The notes: generated by a model not told the origin, from the letters alone. A DNA stretch of 64,000 nucleotides from Salticus scenicus (GCA_963930645.1 OZ005657.1:50939153-51003152), one strand, 5' to 3'; positions 23,776-34,975 are shown, counted from the stretch's first letter. A program made the numbers and translations.

Positions 23776-24620
23776 ATATATTTGTCTTGGGGATCTCGGA
23801 AAAGGCTCTAACGATTTTAATGAAAGTTTGAGGTTAAGTGTATTTTGGGGTGCTAAATCCATTAGGCTTATCCTCATCTGCAGAAAAATTCGTGTACGTT
23901 GTTAACTCTTTATCTGCCAGTTTCAACATATGGCAGAAATTGGGTTTACTCGGAAATGAATGTAAAGATCTTGATGAAACTTTGGGTGTAAGTGTTTTTT
24001 GCGTTACTAAATCGATTGAACTGTCGACGCAGTTAAACGCGTTTACAACTGAATTGTAAACGCAAAAATCTGCCATTCCTTTTAGAACATTAAAAATTCA
24101 CTGGTAACCCGTGCTTCGCCCAGGTAAAAATGACAGAAACTTCGTTTTCTTAGAAAAGTACTGGAATGATTTTGATAAATATTCAGAATTAGTGTATTTT
24201 GAGATGACATTTAATATGAAATGCCTTCATTTTCAGTATAATTAGCGTTTAGTAGTAACCCACACACCACCAGGGAGAAATACGGCAGAAACTTTATTTT
24301 CTTGGAAAGATTTTGAAAAAAAAGGAAGGGGGGGGGGGGGCTAAAAGGTTTTTTTTTTTTTTTTCTTTTAGATGAAAAATTGTTTTCACTTATCTTCTTC
24401 TTCAGAAAAATTAGCCGTCCCCTGTCTTTGCCTGGAACAAAATATAGCAGAAATCTGTATTTAGGGATCTGGTATCATAATTCAATTTGAATTTCCCTTT
24501 CCTCGGGGAAAATTAGCTTTCAGTGTGCGCTCCGCCCTGGACAAACAAATAAGAAATATAATTATCTGAAAACAAATCACTGCTCTTACATTACGAATGA
24601 TTTTTATAATGAGACTGAGT
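23776..24620 (+). repeat. Degenerate tandem repeat, roughly 170-190-bp units
   Basis: Successive units each contain a CAGAAA(C/T)TT...TTCTTGG/CTCGG-AAA block, GATTTTGAT/GATGAAA, TTAAGTGTATTTTG, and a TTATC/TTCATCTGCAGAAAAATT block, for example at 23790-23890, 23935-24000, 24130-24245 and 24290-24410. The motif AACCCGTGCTTCGCCCAGG at about 24105 recalls ends of dispersed elements. Overlapping frames on both strands (23834-24076) are by-products. Confidence 0.45.
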
Positions 24621-25380
24621 GGACTTGGTCATCATCCAGGTACTTAATTAAAGTATTAAAGTGATTTAAATCCATATGTTTAAATGTAGAAAATATATAC
24701 ACTAAAATTTCTAAAACATAGCACCAATCCTTATTTTCATTAATTTTCACTTTATTTATGCATTAATACATAAATTATAAAAATTAAAAATTGGTTATTT
24801 AACTTGCATTTTAACTCTTTAGATGGCAGCACTATATCATTCGTTCTTTGCATCTTAAATCAATCATCTTGCGAATCATGAATATATTTCACCTTATGAA
24901 ATGAAACTAAATAAATATTTATATTGTATGAATATTGTATCTATAATTTTAATTATTTAAGTAATCTAATATTCAATAATATATTATATACATATATATA
25001 TATAAATATATATTTCACGTTTTGATTGTTATTTAAATATCATTTTATGCTACCTTTTATATATTTTTCATAGATACTTTAACGGTTTACTGTAACCGTA
25101 AAAAAGATCTTTAACAAATTTAATTTTTATTTATTTTAAACCATTTTAAATATTATTTACATGAAATATTTTTTTTTCTTCTTAAATAGCTTAGCTTTTC
25201 ACTAAATATTTTTTTCAAAAGATTTTATTTTATATTAAATGTTTATCTTCATTGTTACTTTATGTAAGTGTCCTTTTCCATTGTAATTCCTCCCTCGTAG
25301 CTCTACATTTTTAACAGATTTGTGTTCTATTTCTAATTTATACTTCTCTGCCTCTAAATGATTTCAATTTGATGCATTCT
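24621..25380. other. AT-rich spacer, nothing recognised
   Basis: No long frame, no terminal repeats, no matching repeat seen. Confidence 0.5.
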
Positions 25381-25780
25381 GTTTTTACTTTCTCTTACCT
25401 AAACCTATGTGTAGTAGAGAAAGTATAGTCATAGTGTAGCCACGTTTACTGAGACTAGCAGTGAGGATGAGTACAAAAGCTTGGAGGGGTGCCAAATTGA
25501 ACGAAAAGTTGGGATTTGGAAAACATACAGTCATTCGGCCCTCTCTTATCACTTATTTTCTCTCAATCAGATGACTATTACCCCTATTTTAACACTGGAC
25601 TCGTTGGGTCAGCACTTGCGCAGAGGCTTCCATGGTCTCAAGAAATGTGATTGAAGACTACTGTTTTTAGTTCAAATTTTCGAAATCGATTTTTTGATTT
25701 ATTTACGCGTTTTGAGTTTCTCTGAATCTGAAAAGCAGGTTTTAGCGGTTGGTATGTGAGGGGTTTGGTCTCTGTGTCTG
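25381..25780 (+). repeat. Partial dispersed repeat with AGAGAAAGTA hairpin
   Basis: It opens with TTACTTTCTCT and GTAGAGAAAGTATAG, a hairpin also seen at 35490-35520 at the head of the family B repeat, and ends with TCTGAATCTGAAAAGCAGG, TTTGGTCTCTGTGTCTGT. The middle has no recognisable coding content. It abuts the SINE that follows. Confidence 0.35.
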
Positions 25781-25782
25781 TC

Positions 25783-26010
25783 GCCCCACCAGCGGCCGAG
25801 TGGTTCTGCACTCAAAGCTGATAAATGGGAAGTGCGGGGTTCGATCCCAGGTAACACTTATCGACCTAGCCGTTCGGAGTTTTCCGTGGTTTTCTCCGAA
25901 ATTCGTGTAAATACGGGCTAAGGCCCCCTAAATAGAATCCCCCACAAACACACACACACGAGGGGCATTCTACCTATTGGCCAAGGATCCTAGTGTCGAA
26001 CGTTGACTGC
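25783..26010 (+). mobile_element. Full-length tRNA-headed SINE
   Basis: The best copy of the family. Box A-like CGGCCGAGTGG is at 25793-25803 and box B GGTTCGATCCC at 25838-25848, the spacing of a pol III type 2 promoter; the head resembles a class II (Leu/Ser-like) tRNA. The body carries GACCTAGCCGTTCGGAG, CCGTGGTTTTCTCCGAAA, ACGGGCTAAGGCCCC, a CA repeat, GGGCATTCTACC and the 3' end CGTTGACTGCAGCCTTA. It is non-coding and depends on a LINE for retroposition. Other copies or fragments: 1135, 31141, 43521, 44900, 45695 and 49550. Confidence 0.8.
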
Positions 26011-26011
26011 A

Positions 26012-26260
26012 GCCTTATCCCATATTATTCTATGGAGAAATTTGCTTTCAAAATTACTCATTACTTAATGTATTATTTTAAATTCCGTTTTTACATTTAA
26101 AAATTCACAACCATTAGACCGGTTCTCGTTTTTCAAAAGTTATTTATTTATTTATTTATTTCTATTTCATGTTGAGGCTATAAAGTAGAAAAATACACTT
26201 AGTCAATTTTTCGCCTTTTAGAGCTTTAAAATGAAATACTAATAATTTAAAGAAGGGTGT
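26012..26260 (+). mobile_element. Left-arm fragment of the TTAA-type MITE
   Basis: CCATATTATTCTATGGAGAA, ACTCATTACTTAATGTATTA, AATTCCGTTTTTACA and TTAGAGCTTTAAAATGAAAT match the left arm and centre of 28587-29038. The right arm is missing after about 26260. Confidence 0.55.
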
Positions 26261-27214
26261 TCTTGTTGGCATGATTACAGATTACAGCTCATCTGGTCAT
26301 CTAAAACAAAATGTAAGGAAAGTTTTTTAATTAGTAAGACTGTCGTTATAGACCTAGGGTTATATGATGAAAGCTGGTACAAAATTTTAAATAAAATGGT
26401 TAAATAAAACTCCAGACATCATGTCAACAATGTTGAAAAAAGTAGTTTCGAGATAAACTCGTTTAAAGTTTTCAGTTAAAATTTTCAGGCAGCCGCAGTA
26501 ATTTGTCTTATAGAAGGATCCATTACACACATTTTGTTAATCGACGATTCCTAAAGGTCCAAACTTTAAGGATATGCAGAAAACAACGAAAAAAAAATAT
26601 ATATATATATCTTTTCAAAATTTTAGACTAGAATACCCTTTTAAACTAATATATTCACAAGGTAGATATACAATAAATATTATAAGGTAAGACAAGCTAA
26701 TAAATTCACATAGATATATTAGATTTTGTTTCAAACAAAAAATAATTATTTATTTCGTACTTATAAATTCCCTTTCAAGAGAAAGTAACTTTTAAGCATA
26801 AATTGCACACACTTTAAAAGACATTATTACACTTTAAAAATAAAGTTTAATATTTCACCAGAAAAATAGTGTAAATTTAGCCACAACCCATATTTTTGAA
26901 AATTTGATGCTAATTCACAATTTTTGCAGTGCTTACTGCTAAAATAAAAAATAGAACTACTAAAATGGTAAATCTTAGCATCAAATTTCGGAACGAGCAC
27001 TTCTCCAGATTCAGAATTCTTTTTGCACTGAAGACGGTACGCTAAAGGCTACTGAAACAGCTGTATGCATTTCAAATATTTTTCCTTGGCGTTTTTGACG
27101 TAGTAGTTTATTCGAGTTTTTAAAATTATTACATATTACAAAATTAATTTTCTCAGTATAAAATCTCTAAAATTCTCTAAATAAATAAAATTTTTTGATA
27201 TTAAACAACTATTT
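26261..27214. other. AT-rich spacer, nothing recognised
   Basis: No gene-like frame or clear repeat. A short TA run is near 26600. Confidence 0.5.
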
Positions 27215-27216
27215 TA

Positions 27217-27240
27217 TCGGGTTGTTCGATAAATAATGTC

Positions 27241-27279
<39 letters not shown>

Positions 27280-27459
27280 CATGTTTTTCAAAGTGAATTT
27301 ATTTTTATTAACAGCAAACATCAATCAATGATATAGTGACCATTTTGTTGGATGACCCTTTGCCATCTTTCGGTAAGTTGAAAAATTCCACGTTCGAAGA
27401 AGCCTTGGTTTTTAAAAGCGAAGGTTTTAAAAAACGACATTATTTATCGAACAATCCAA
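27217..27459 (-). mobile_element. Internally deleted mariner element
   Basis: TA at 27215-27216 and 27460-27461 flanks inverted ends of about 28 bp (TCGGGTTGTTCGATAAATAA and TTGGATTGTTCGATAAATAA, both followed by TGTCGTTTT). Between them is a long T-run (27242-27279) and a remnant of the transposase 3' end. Only about 240 bp of the usual 1.3 kb remains, so it cannot encode a transposase but may still be mobilised. Confidence 0.75.
27322..27412 (-). pseudogene. Mariner transposase C-terminal remnant
   Basis: The minus strand reads FERGIFQLTERWQRVIQQNG followed by HYIID and a stop, resembling the end of mariner transposases (an L.(E/D)RW..VI..(D/N)G.Y motif and a stop shortly before the terminal repeat). 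The DDD catalytic domain and the helix-turn-helix domain are deleted. Identification rests on motif resemblance by eye. Confidence 0.65.
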
Positions 27460-27461
27460 TA

Positions 27462-27867
27462 AATATAACGATATAACCATTTTTAACCTATAAATAATAA
27501 ATTTGCAATATACTTTTTCTGATTTTTATATGTGCCTTTCATATCTTTTTCAATGTAACTGAAGCAAAACCTTTGATCGATTCCCAATATTTATTTAACA
27601 ATTTTTACGTAATGAAAATTCTTTTCGCTCTATAAATGATATTATTTTGACTCATTTCTATCCTTTTGTTTTGGGAAACCAAAAAATAATTAATTCGGCT
27701 TCTTTTAATCTTACATCGAAATATAACTCAAATGCCTTCTTGTCGCCTAACTCACATCATCAGCTAGATAAAATATTTGCTTAGCTGGTTATTTCCCAGG
27801 ATATAAAATCTTGGCGAAATCATGCCAACTTTCACTAACAACGATCAGTAAATTACTGGTCGCGTTA

Positions 27868-27898
<31 letters not shown>

Positions 27899-28582
27899 AG
27901 AATATTCGTAACGTACCGAAACCATTCTCTGTCTTAAACTTTGAACTTTTCGTGTGTAAAATTAAACGCAGTGCAATGTCATTTTCGCTTCAGTTTTGGA
28001 GAACACTTACTTACGATCATGCCGTAGCTCAAGAAAGTTTAGGACCTTGTGTCCGGTACTGTTCCCCTACTCCATACTCCACCCGCACTCCATACTTTTA
28101 TTGCCATCTATGGTCACGCCTCAAATTAGCTTCTTTGGATTGATCAATAAATTTACCTGAACCAATATATTGCCCCATGGGTCCATTCGTGGGTGATCTA
28201 TTTTCATCTGTAATTAATTTTTAACTTGACTTTCTTTACAGCTTATCCTGAAATGCCAACGCAATGTTTGCAATTCTTCGACAGTTAAATAATCATCCTC
28301 AGAACTTTTTTTTTTAACATAAAAAAGCCGAGTTGCCCCCTTCCCGATGATAAGATTTATTCTAAGGAAATTGCACTATTAAATTCAGCCGAACGTTACA
28401 AAAAGGGGGAATCACTTTTTCTGCGATTTCGGAGTTATTTTAATTTAACATTGAGCCAATGGAGAAAAAAAATGTTTTTCCACCTTGAGAGCTGCAAAAC
28501 ATATAAAAAATTGTACGCATATGCGGTTGGTAAATATTTTGCAATAATGATTCAAATAAGCGTTCTTTGATTAAGAAAAATC
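27462..28582. other. Spacer; weak frame, no recognised product
   Basis: The 110-codon frame at 27811-28143 has no recognisable domain and runs through a TA repeat. The interval about 27960-28250 is less AT-rich than its neighbourhood. I cannot assign it; it could be old LTR sequence. Confidence 0.4.
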
Positions 28583-28586
28583 TTAA

Positions 28587-29038
28587 AGGGATGTTTCACG
28601 TAATGCGGCAGACAACCCAACCCCATGTTATTTTATGGAGACTATTTCATGTTGTTCGTTTCGCAAATTACTCATTACCTTTTTTTTTTTTTTTTTTTTT
28701 TAATTTCCCGCTTGGAAAAGTCCCGATCATTAAATTCATTCTCGTGTTTCGAAAATAATTTTCAGACGTCTTTAATGTTTCATTTTTGAAGCTGTAAAAT
28801 ACAAAAAATACATTTAGTTCAGCTTTACCACTGTAGAGCTTTAAAATGAAATATTAAAAATCTAAGCAATAATAATAATAATAATATTTAGGGAACGAGG
28901 ATCAGTTCAACTGCTGTAAATTTTCTAAGTATGAAAACGAAATTTTAAAAAATACATTAGGTAAAAAGTAATTTGCATAAAAATTTCCATCAAAGAATAA
29001 CACGGAGTTTGGCTGCCAGCGATAAGGGAAGCGTCCCT
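28587..29038. mobile_element. TTAA-flanked palindromic MITE (piggyBac-like)
   Basis: TTAA at 28583-28586 and 29039-29042. Ends AGGGATGTTTCACGTAATGC and inverted AGGGACGCTTCCCTTATCGC pair, and arms of about 180 bp remain complementary (left CATGTTATTTTATGGAGAC, CGCAAATTACTCATTACC; right GGTAAAAAGTAATTTGC, CCATCAAAGAATAACACGG). The 63-codon frame at 28567-28758 is an artefact of the left arm. TTAA duplication and inverted ends suggest piggyBac-type mobilisation. Confidence 0.75.
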
Positions 29039-29042
29039 TTAA

Positions 29043-30293
29043 CCCTTTGAATGCAAAAGTAATTTTGTATATTTAAAATCAACTGCCACCAGAATTTACG
29101 AATAAGTCTAAAAGAAAAGAAATAAATGAAAATTTTCCTGTGTATTAAAGTAAAATTTTGTTAAAATTTTCCGAGACGAGTTTCTGCAGTTTAGATTTTC
29201 CCTAAAAAAGTTAACGAAAATTTCTTCTCAAAATAAAAGATTTAAGTGTCATAGAGCTAAATAATGATGAAAATTTTTTATCAATGCAATTAGAAAACAA
29301 AGCAAGGGAGAAAAATTCCAAAAACAGTAGCGTTCTTTTCCTCTTTTCTACTCCGCATTCATTCATTTTCTATCTAGATAGTAAGCGTAGTGGCAAAGGA
29401 GCGGCCTAAATTCGTGCTCTGATTGGCCTACCAATTTATGAATGAAGTTGGAATTGAGAGCAATGTGCACACACACACATTCACACATACAAGGTCGTCT
29501 AGCTAAAGAAGCTGCTTGCTCTATTCTCGTCGAGCAGCGAAGAATGCCGTGGTTTCTTAGATTAAATGATCATACAGCCAGATGTTAATAATAAAAACAA
29601 ATTACGTCTTGTTACTTATTAAAATTTAAAACAATTTGAAATTATCGATTTCTAAGCATAAAAATAAATGTTTAATCGACTCAGAATTCTCTACGAACGT
29701 TTATTGCGTGAATTTTCGTCTTAAAATGGCGAAAAGTTAATATATTTATACATAATTTCAGAAACATATTGTTACGCAATATCACTATCCTACCGTATAG
29801 CCCTCCTATAGTATTTACACCACGTTATTATCACACACCTTATTCTGAGCTAAACTAATTAAATAAAAAGTATAAATCTCCAGCTGGGAAACTTTCTTTT
29901 TTCTGTGAAATTTGGTTACATGTCTGATAAGAAATATTATCCTGTTTTCCACACATCTTACTACAACTCTAATTCTAAGCATGTATGAAGCGCTTTTGCA
30001 AACGGAAGTGGCGTCGTACGCATCAGAAAACGTGTATTTTCATTCATTAAACTGAAAAATTATACTATGATGACGTCGAAGTGACGCAAATTTTATAGGC
30101 TCCTCCTCTTGTTTGTTTCTTGAATATACGATCGATAGACGTTATCACAGTTTCAAATGCCTCTGACATAAACTGAAATGTAAAAAATTAACAACAAACT
30201 AAATATAACTACAAAATTTACTATGTTTTTTACGCTGTTATTCGATATTGAAAGCAAACTAACTCCTTTTAAACTTCTGATAAGAAACATAAA
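29043..30293. other. Spacer without recognised features
   Basis: No long frame. Around 29380-29560 the base composition is more balanced and a CA repeat occurs (29467-29480). TGATGACGTCGA near 30069 contains a CRE-like palindrome, but with no gene nearby I do not call it a regulatory site. Confidence 0.4.
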
Positions 30294-30296
30294 TAA

Positions 30297-30878
30297 CACT
30301 GCTCTGCAAAAAAAACTTTTTTTTCGAGATCTGATACCATTCTTGCTGATTCTTATGTAAAATGACCTCCTGAAACCGAATATGACTCCCATTTCGCCCA
30401 GTCACCCACCGTTTTCTAAATACACCACCCTCTCCCTCAATTTCTTTCCCTGTTCGACAATTTTATGACCATGAATTTGATTTGAAGAATGAAAAATAAC
30501 TAATTTAACACCTAAAACCAAAAAAATATAAAGTTTAAAAAATAACATTAATAACAGATTAAAAAAATATAAGATATGGAGTGCCAAATTTGAGTGGCAA
30601 ATCCCCCCCAAAATTTTTCCCTTGTCGTAAATGTCCATGTTTTAGAATTTTCCAACGCTGTAGCCCCTCAAAAGATATTTAACGGTTAAAATAATTCTCC
30701 CCGTCCTTAAAATCAAATTTATAGCCATAAAATCACCGAAAAATGATAAAAATAGGGAGCCATTCCTAAAAAATGGTGGGTGGTAGGGCAAAATGGGCGT
30801 CATATTCGGATTCAGGAGGTCATTTTACATAAGAATATGCTGAAATGGTGTCCAAGGCAATTTTCATGCCGAGCAGTG
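30297..30878 (-). mobile_element. Harbinger-like MITE, copy 1
   Basis: Ends CACTGCTCTGC / CACTGCTCGGC are inverted and flanked by TAA on both sides (30294-30296 and 30879-30881). Long subterminal arms match: AAAATGACCTCCTGAA, CGAATATGACTCCCATTT(C/T)GCC and a CACCCACCGTTTT block recur inverted at the other end. The same element, opposite orientation, is at 47681-48280. A 3-bp TAA/TTA duplication is characteristic of PIF/Harbinger MITEs. Frames at 30153-30392 and 30402-30638 are chance frames. Confidence 0.75.
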
Positions 30879-31140
30879 TAATTTATTATTCCGTGTATCT
30901 TCACCTATTTTCGAAAACAAAACTGAAATTACCCTTATAAACTTTGTATTTTATGTTAATAAGCAAGTGATACTATTTTGCTGCTTTATCTTAGTCATAT
31001 TGATTAATACACGAACCAATGATAAGCCAAATTCGCCATTATTTACAGATATTAGCAGCAGTAGCTTTTAGGCTTCGGTTTTTTTCAATTATCAATTAAA
31101 AAAGAAACCGTTTTTTCTCTCCTGCCTCCGTAATATACGC

Positions 31141-31378
31141 GCCCCACCAGTGGCCGAACGGTTCTGCGCTCAAAGCTGGTAGACGGAAAGTGCCAGGTAA
31201 GATCTCAGGTCATGATCGTCGACCTAGCTGTTAAAAGTTCTCGATGGTTTTCTCCGAAACTCGCGTGAATACCGGTTAAGACCCTCCCCCCCCCCCCTTA
31301 GGGAAGATTCCCACGGAGGGCATTCCCCCTTAGGTCCTCTTCCCAAGTGCAGACAATTGGCCAACACCAACACCATCG
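31141..31378 (+). mobile_element. tRNA-headed SINE, diverged
   Basis: GCCCCACCAGTGGCCGAACG (box A altered) with CTCAAAGCTGGTAGACGG; box B is decayed (AAGATCTCAGG where GGTTCGATCCC is expected). The body GTCGACCTAGCTGTTAAAAG, ATGGTTTTCTCCGAAACTCG, a C-run and CACGGAGGGCATTC follow, with a CCAACACCAACACC tail. The next element inserted directly after the tail. Confidence 0.7.
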
Positions 31379-31386
31379 TAATAGAC

Positions 31387-31602
31387 CAGTGGTCGGCAAC
31401 CTGAAGCTCGGGAGCCACACGCAGATTTTTCGCCCCCTGAGATTTTAGCCAATGTCGACTTAGGAATACTCTAATTATGTTAATAAGAATGAATGAGCCA
31501 ATATAAATTAGGTTAAAAATTTTTGGCTCCCAAAAGAAAGATATTTTAATCGTTGTATTGTTGACATTTGGCTTTGTTCAAAAATGAGGTTGCCGACCTC
31601 TG
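31387..31602. mobile_element. hAT MITE with 8-bp target duplication
   Basis: Inverted ends CAGTGGTCGGCAACCTG and CAGAGGTCGGCAACCTC; the 8-bp duplication TAATAGAC lies at 31379-31386 and 31603-31610. The CAG(T/A)GG start and 8-bp duplication are hAT hallmarks. 216 bp, non-coding. Confidence 0.85.
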
Positions 31603-31610
31603 TAATAGAC

Positions 31611-32487
31611 GCATAACTATGGATACAAAAGATATTTGTGTGAAAAGACTAAACTAATAGTGGTTTAACATTTTATCTACCGCATTATGAAACAGACAAA
31701 AAATATATTTGAAACATGTTTTTCTTAGTTACTTAAGTGTACTTCTTAAAGATATCTGCAATAAAAATTATGCATATCACCTCGTCATAATAATTAATGA
31801 GGATTTTGTGAAGTGGTTCTGTAGTATATACCACTGGTACATAGAGGTAGAAAAAGATATTTGGACCTTAAAAATGTGTAAAAACGTATTTTCTTTTCGT
31901 GTTCTACATTTTTTCTAAGATTGATGGGAGATTCTTGAGGTAATACAGGAAATACGTGAATATCACGTGAAGATCGGGAGAAATGCCAAGCAAAAACAGC
32001 AATAGCATTCTATAAAATCCTTTCTGGAACAAAAACAGCTACAGGCAGCATTTGGTGCCTTGTAGTGAGACTATTCTTATAAATATCTTTGGCATTTCTT
32101 CTATAAATTCTATTTTATACGCTTTTTAAAACTAATGGTACTTTAAAATACCGTCGTCAATAGATAAAGGGTTAATGTTCACTACATATTTTCTTTCGAA
32201 AATTGCTGAACTAATTTCAAAAATGGCTGTTAATCCTCCGGGTACAGCTATCGCGATTTCCACGGAGTAGGAAATCCATCGAGCAGATATACCTAAATTA
32301 AAGCTCGATGAGGAAATCTGTCTCTAATACGAAGTGTGCCTGTGTGTGTATTTGTCTTATTTTCATTATGGGTCCCGCTTTTTCTCCGTGTAGTCTAAAA
32401 AGATTTTAATAGTGACTGCTTCATATTTCGTTTTGGAATTAGATAGTGCTCTAATACATTAGTCACTTATTCTTCTTCCTTTTTATT
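31611..32487. other. Spacer, nothing recognised
   Basis: The 69-codon frame at 31709-31918 has no known domain. Otherwise featureless AT-rich sequence. Confidence 0.45.
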
Positions 32488-34031
32488 AACACTTTCCAAC
32501 AAGGTTGAAAAGTGTTTATGACATGGGTTTGTCTGTCTGTCTGTCTGTCTGTCCGCGCTCTAACTCCCGTAAATATGTATGGAATTTCTTTAAACTGATA
32601 TATGTTATTCAAGTTCACTATCGGATGTTCCCTATTGAAAATGGAGTTTATACCTCTACTGGTTTGTGTAAAGGGACCCCCGAAAATATTTCAAAGCATT
32701 GTGTTGTATGAGAGGCATTTCTACAAACCATATTTTCACACCCTTACTGTACAAAAATCTTAATGAAATTGAAATATGTTATACAAGTTCACTATCGGAT
32801 GTTCCCTATTGAAAATGGAGTTTATACCTCTACTGGTTTGTGTAAAGGGACCCCCGAAAATATTTCAAAGCATTGTGTTGTATGAGAGGCATTTCTACAA
32901 ACCATATTTTCACACCCTTACTGTACAAAAATCTTAATGAAATTGAAATATGTTATACAAGTTCACTATCGGATGTTCCCTATTGAAAATGGAGTTTCTA
33001 CCTCTACTGGTTTGTGTACAGGGACCCCCGAAAATATATCAAAGCATTGTGTTCTATGAGAGGCATTTCTATAAACCATATTTTCATACGCTTAATGTAC
33101 AAAAATCTTTACGAAATTGAAATATTTCATACAAATTCACTATCGGATGTTCCCTGTTGAAAATGGAGTTTATACCTCTATTACTTTGTGTACAGGGATC
33201 CCCTAAAATAATTCAAAGCATTGTGTTCTACGAGAGGCATTCCTATAAACCATATTTCCTTACCCTTACGGTACACAAATCGTAATGAAATTGACATATG
33301 TTATTCAAGTTCACCATCGGATGTTTCCGTCATAAAATGGAGTAAATACCACCACTGATTTGTGTACAGGGACACACAAAAGTGTTCCAAAGCATTGCGT
33401 TTTATGAGAGATATTTCTATAAACTAAATTTTAATAACTTTACTTTGCACGAAGATTTATGAAATTGAAATGTGTTATTTATAAGCACAAAAGAAAAAGC
33501 TTTGCATAGAATATAGCATGATTAGCATTAGATTTACAGGGTGACACAAAAATATTCAGTTTTATAAAGAGCTATTAATAAATATTTGCTAAAAGTGTAC
33601 TTTCATTTACATTAAGCGTTTTCAACACTTTCTAACATTTTTAACACTTTCCAACAAGGTTGAAAAATGTTAATGACTTCGGTTTGTCTGTCTGTCTGTC
33701 CGTCTGTCTGGCTCTCCGCGCTCTAATTACCGTAAATATTCGTGGAATTTCCTGGAACTGATATATGTTATTCAAGTTCACTATCGGATGTTCCCTTTTG
33801 AAAATGGAGCTTACACCTTTACTGGTTTGTATACAGGGACACCCGAAAGTAGTTCAAAGCATTGTGTTAAATGAGAGGTATTTCTATTAATCTTATTTTC
33901 ATACCTTTACTGTACCCATATCTTAATGAAATTAAAATATGTTATTCCAGTTCACTATCGAATGTTCTCTGTTGAAAATGGAATTTATATCTACTGGTTT
34001 GTGTACAGGGGCACCCGAAAGTATTTCAAAG
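32488..34031 (+). repeat. Modular repeat array, copy 2, left part
   Basis: Starts with AACACTTTCCAACAAGG / TTGAAAAGTGTT hairpin, then TCTG repeats, CGCGCTCTAACTCCCGTAAA, and a series of about 186-bp modules each with CACTATCGGATGTTCCCT, TACTGGTTTGTGTA, CAAAGCATTGTGTT and AATGAAATTGAAATATGTTA. Modules starting near 32604, 32786 and 32960 are nearly identical, so local amplification was recent; later modules are more diverged. A second hairpin-plus-TCTG block starts at about 33640. The array is interrupted by the element at 34032. Confidence 0.8.
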
Positions 34032-34564
34032 GGTTACGTCGCACTTGCGCCCGGGACAGATGCGACCGGGGTCAAAATCGTAGCACTTGCGACCGAATTC
34101 TTAAATCTATGCACACCTGTTCATCGGAGGGTAGCTTTTCCGACCGCTATAATTAAAGGCATGGCAATCGCTGCGTCAATGTATATATCCCGCAAAAGAT
34201 CATCATAATTCCCTTAGCAATGCACATTCGATTTAATGATCATTATTTCAAAACAATATATTAGTTGTTGAAGTTTTCTCGCCAAAAAGATTAAATATTT
34301 TACTATGCAAAAATCATTTAAAATATGTTATAGTATATTAACATAACCAAAATTCTATTAATAATTACATAAATACAATGATGGTGCACAATCCTTTTTG
34401 CAATCATTATTATAAACTATTAAAATCATCGAATATGGAGCATATTCAGATTTATTTATTAGATATACTTATTAATAAAATTATAACTTTTACAAAAGTA
34501 CATATATTTGAGTTAATGTAAGATTAAGTTTTCTTTTATGTTTTGTAGTATTTTAAATTGTGAT

Positions 34565-34975
34565 ATGCCGTTGAAATTTCGTAATATTTGGTTTTAACGC
34601 CCGATAATTAGATTGTGAATAGTTTTGGAATCGTAGAATTATCAGGAAGGGCTTAAAGGGGAGGAGGGGGGTGGGGGGGTTACAGCCTTTTAAATTGGTA
34701 TTATTAGATTTTAAGGCAAGATAAATCGATTGCGGATATTTTCAAGTGTAAATTTATTAGAAGGGACGGAAAGGTGGGGGACAAAGGGATAAAAATGTAG
34801 AAAAGGAACAGGAGTTTCGGAGAAAGCGATGGAAAACCCAGAACACTTTTATTCTTTTATATATTGCTGAATTCCAAATTCGAATTTCCGCTCACATTTC
34901 TTACTAAGGATTTTTAACATTATATAGCCCGGAGTTACGCAAGTTTCGGAGAAAACCACGGATAAGTCATACACA
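34565..34975 (-). repeat. 400-bp repeat shared with 61790-62195
   Basis: Inverted relative to the other copy. Shared blocks: GTTTCGGAGAAAACCACGG, TATAGCCCGGA, ATTTTTAACATTATATAGCC, GAATTCCAAATTCGAATTTC, CAGGAGTTTCGGAGAAA, AAAATGTAGAAAAGGAAC and AATCGATTGCGGATATTTTC. The right end carries the GTGGTTTTCTCCGAAACT core found in the SINE, suggesting a SINE-derived piece. Confidence 0.65.

Noticed and set aside
23834..24076. Overlapping 73- and 80-codon frames on opposite strands
   Set aside because: Both lie in a degenerate tandem repeat and neither has a domain; opposite-strand overlap marks composition effects.
25783..25860. Possible functional tRNA gene (box A and box B present)
   Set aside because: Continues into the SINE body, does not fold as a clean cloverleaf by eye, and several decayed copies share the head.
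27811..28143. 110-codon plus-strand frame as a host exon
   Set aside because: Includes a TA-repeat-encoded stretch, no domain, and no convincing splice context could be established by eye.
30060..30080. CRE-like TGACGTCA-type site as a host promoter element
   Set aside because: No gene, TATA box or exon is visible nearby; a single short motif in 64 kb is expected by chance.
32600..33130. CRISPR array, because of regularly spaced repeats
   Set aside because: Units are about 186 bp of continuous homologous sequence without unique spacers, in a eukaryotic context.
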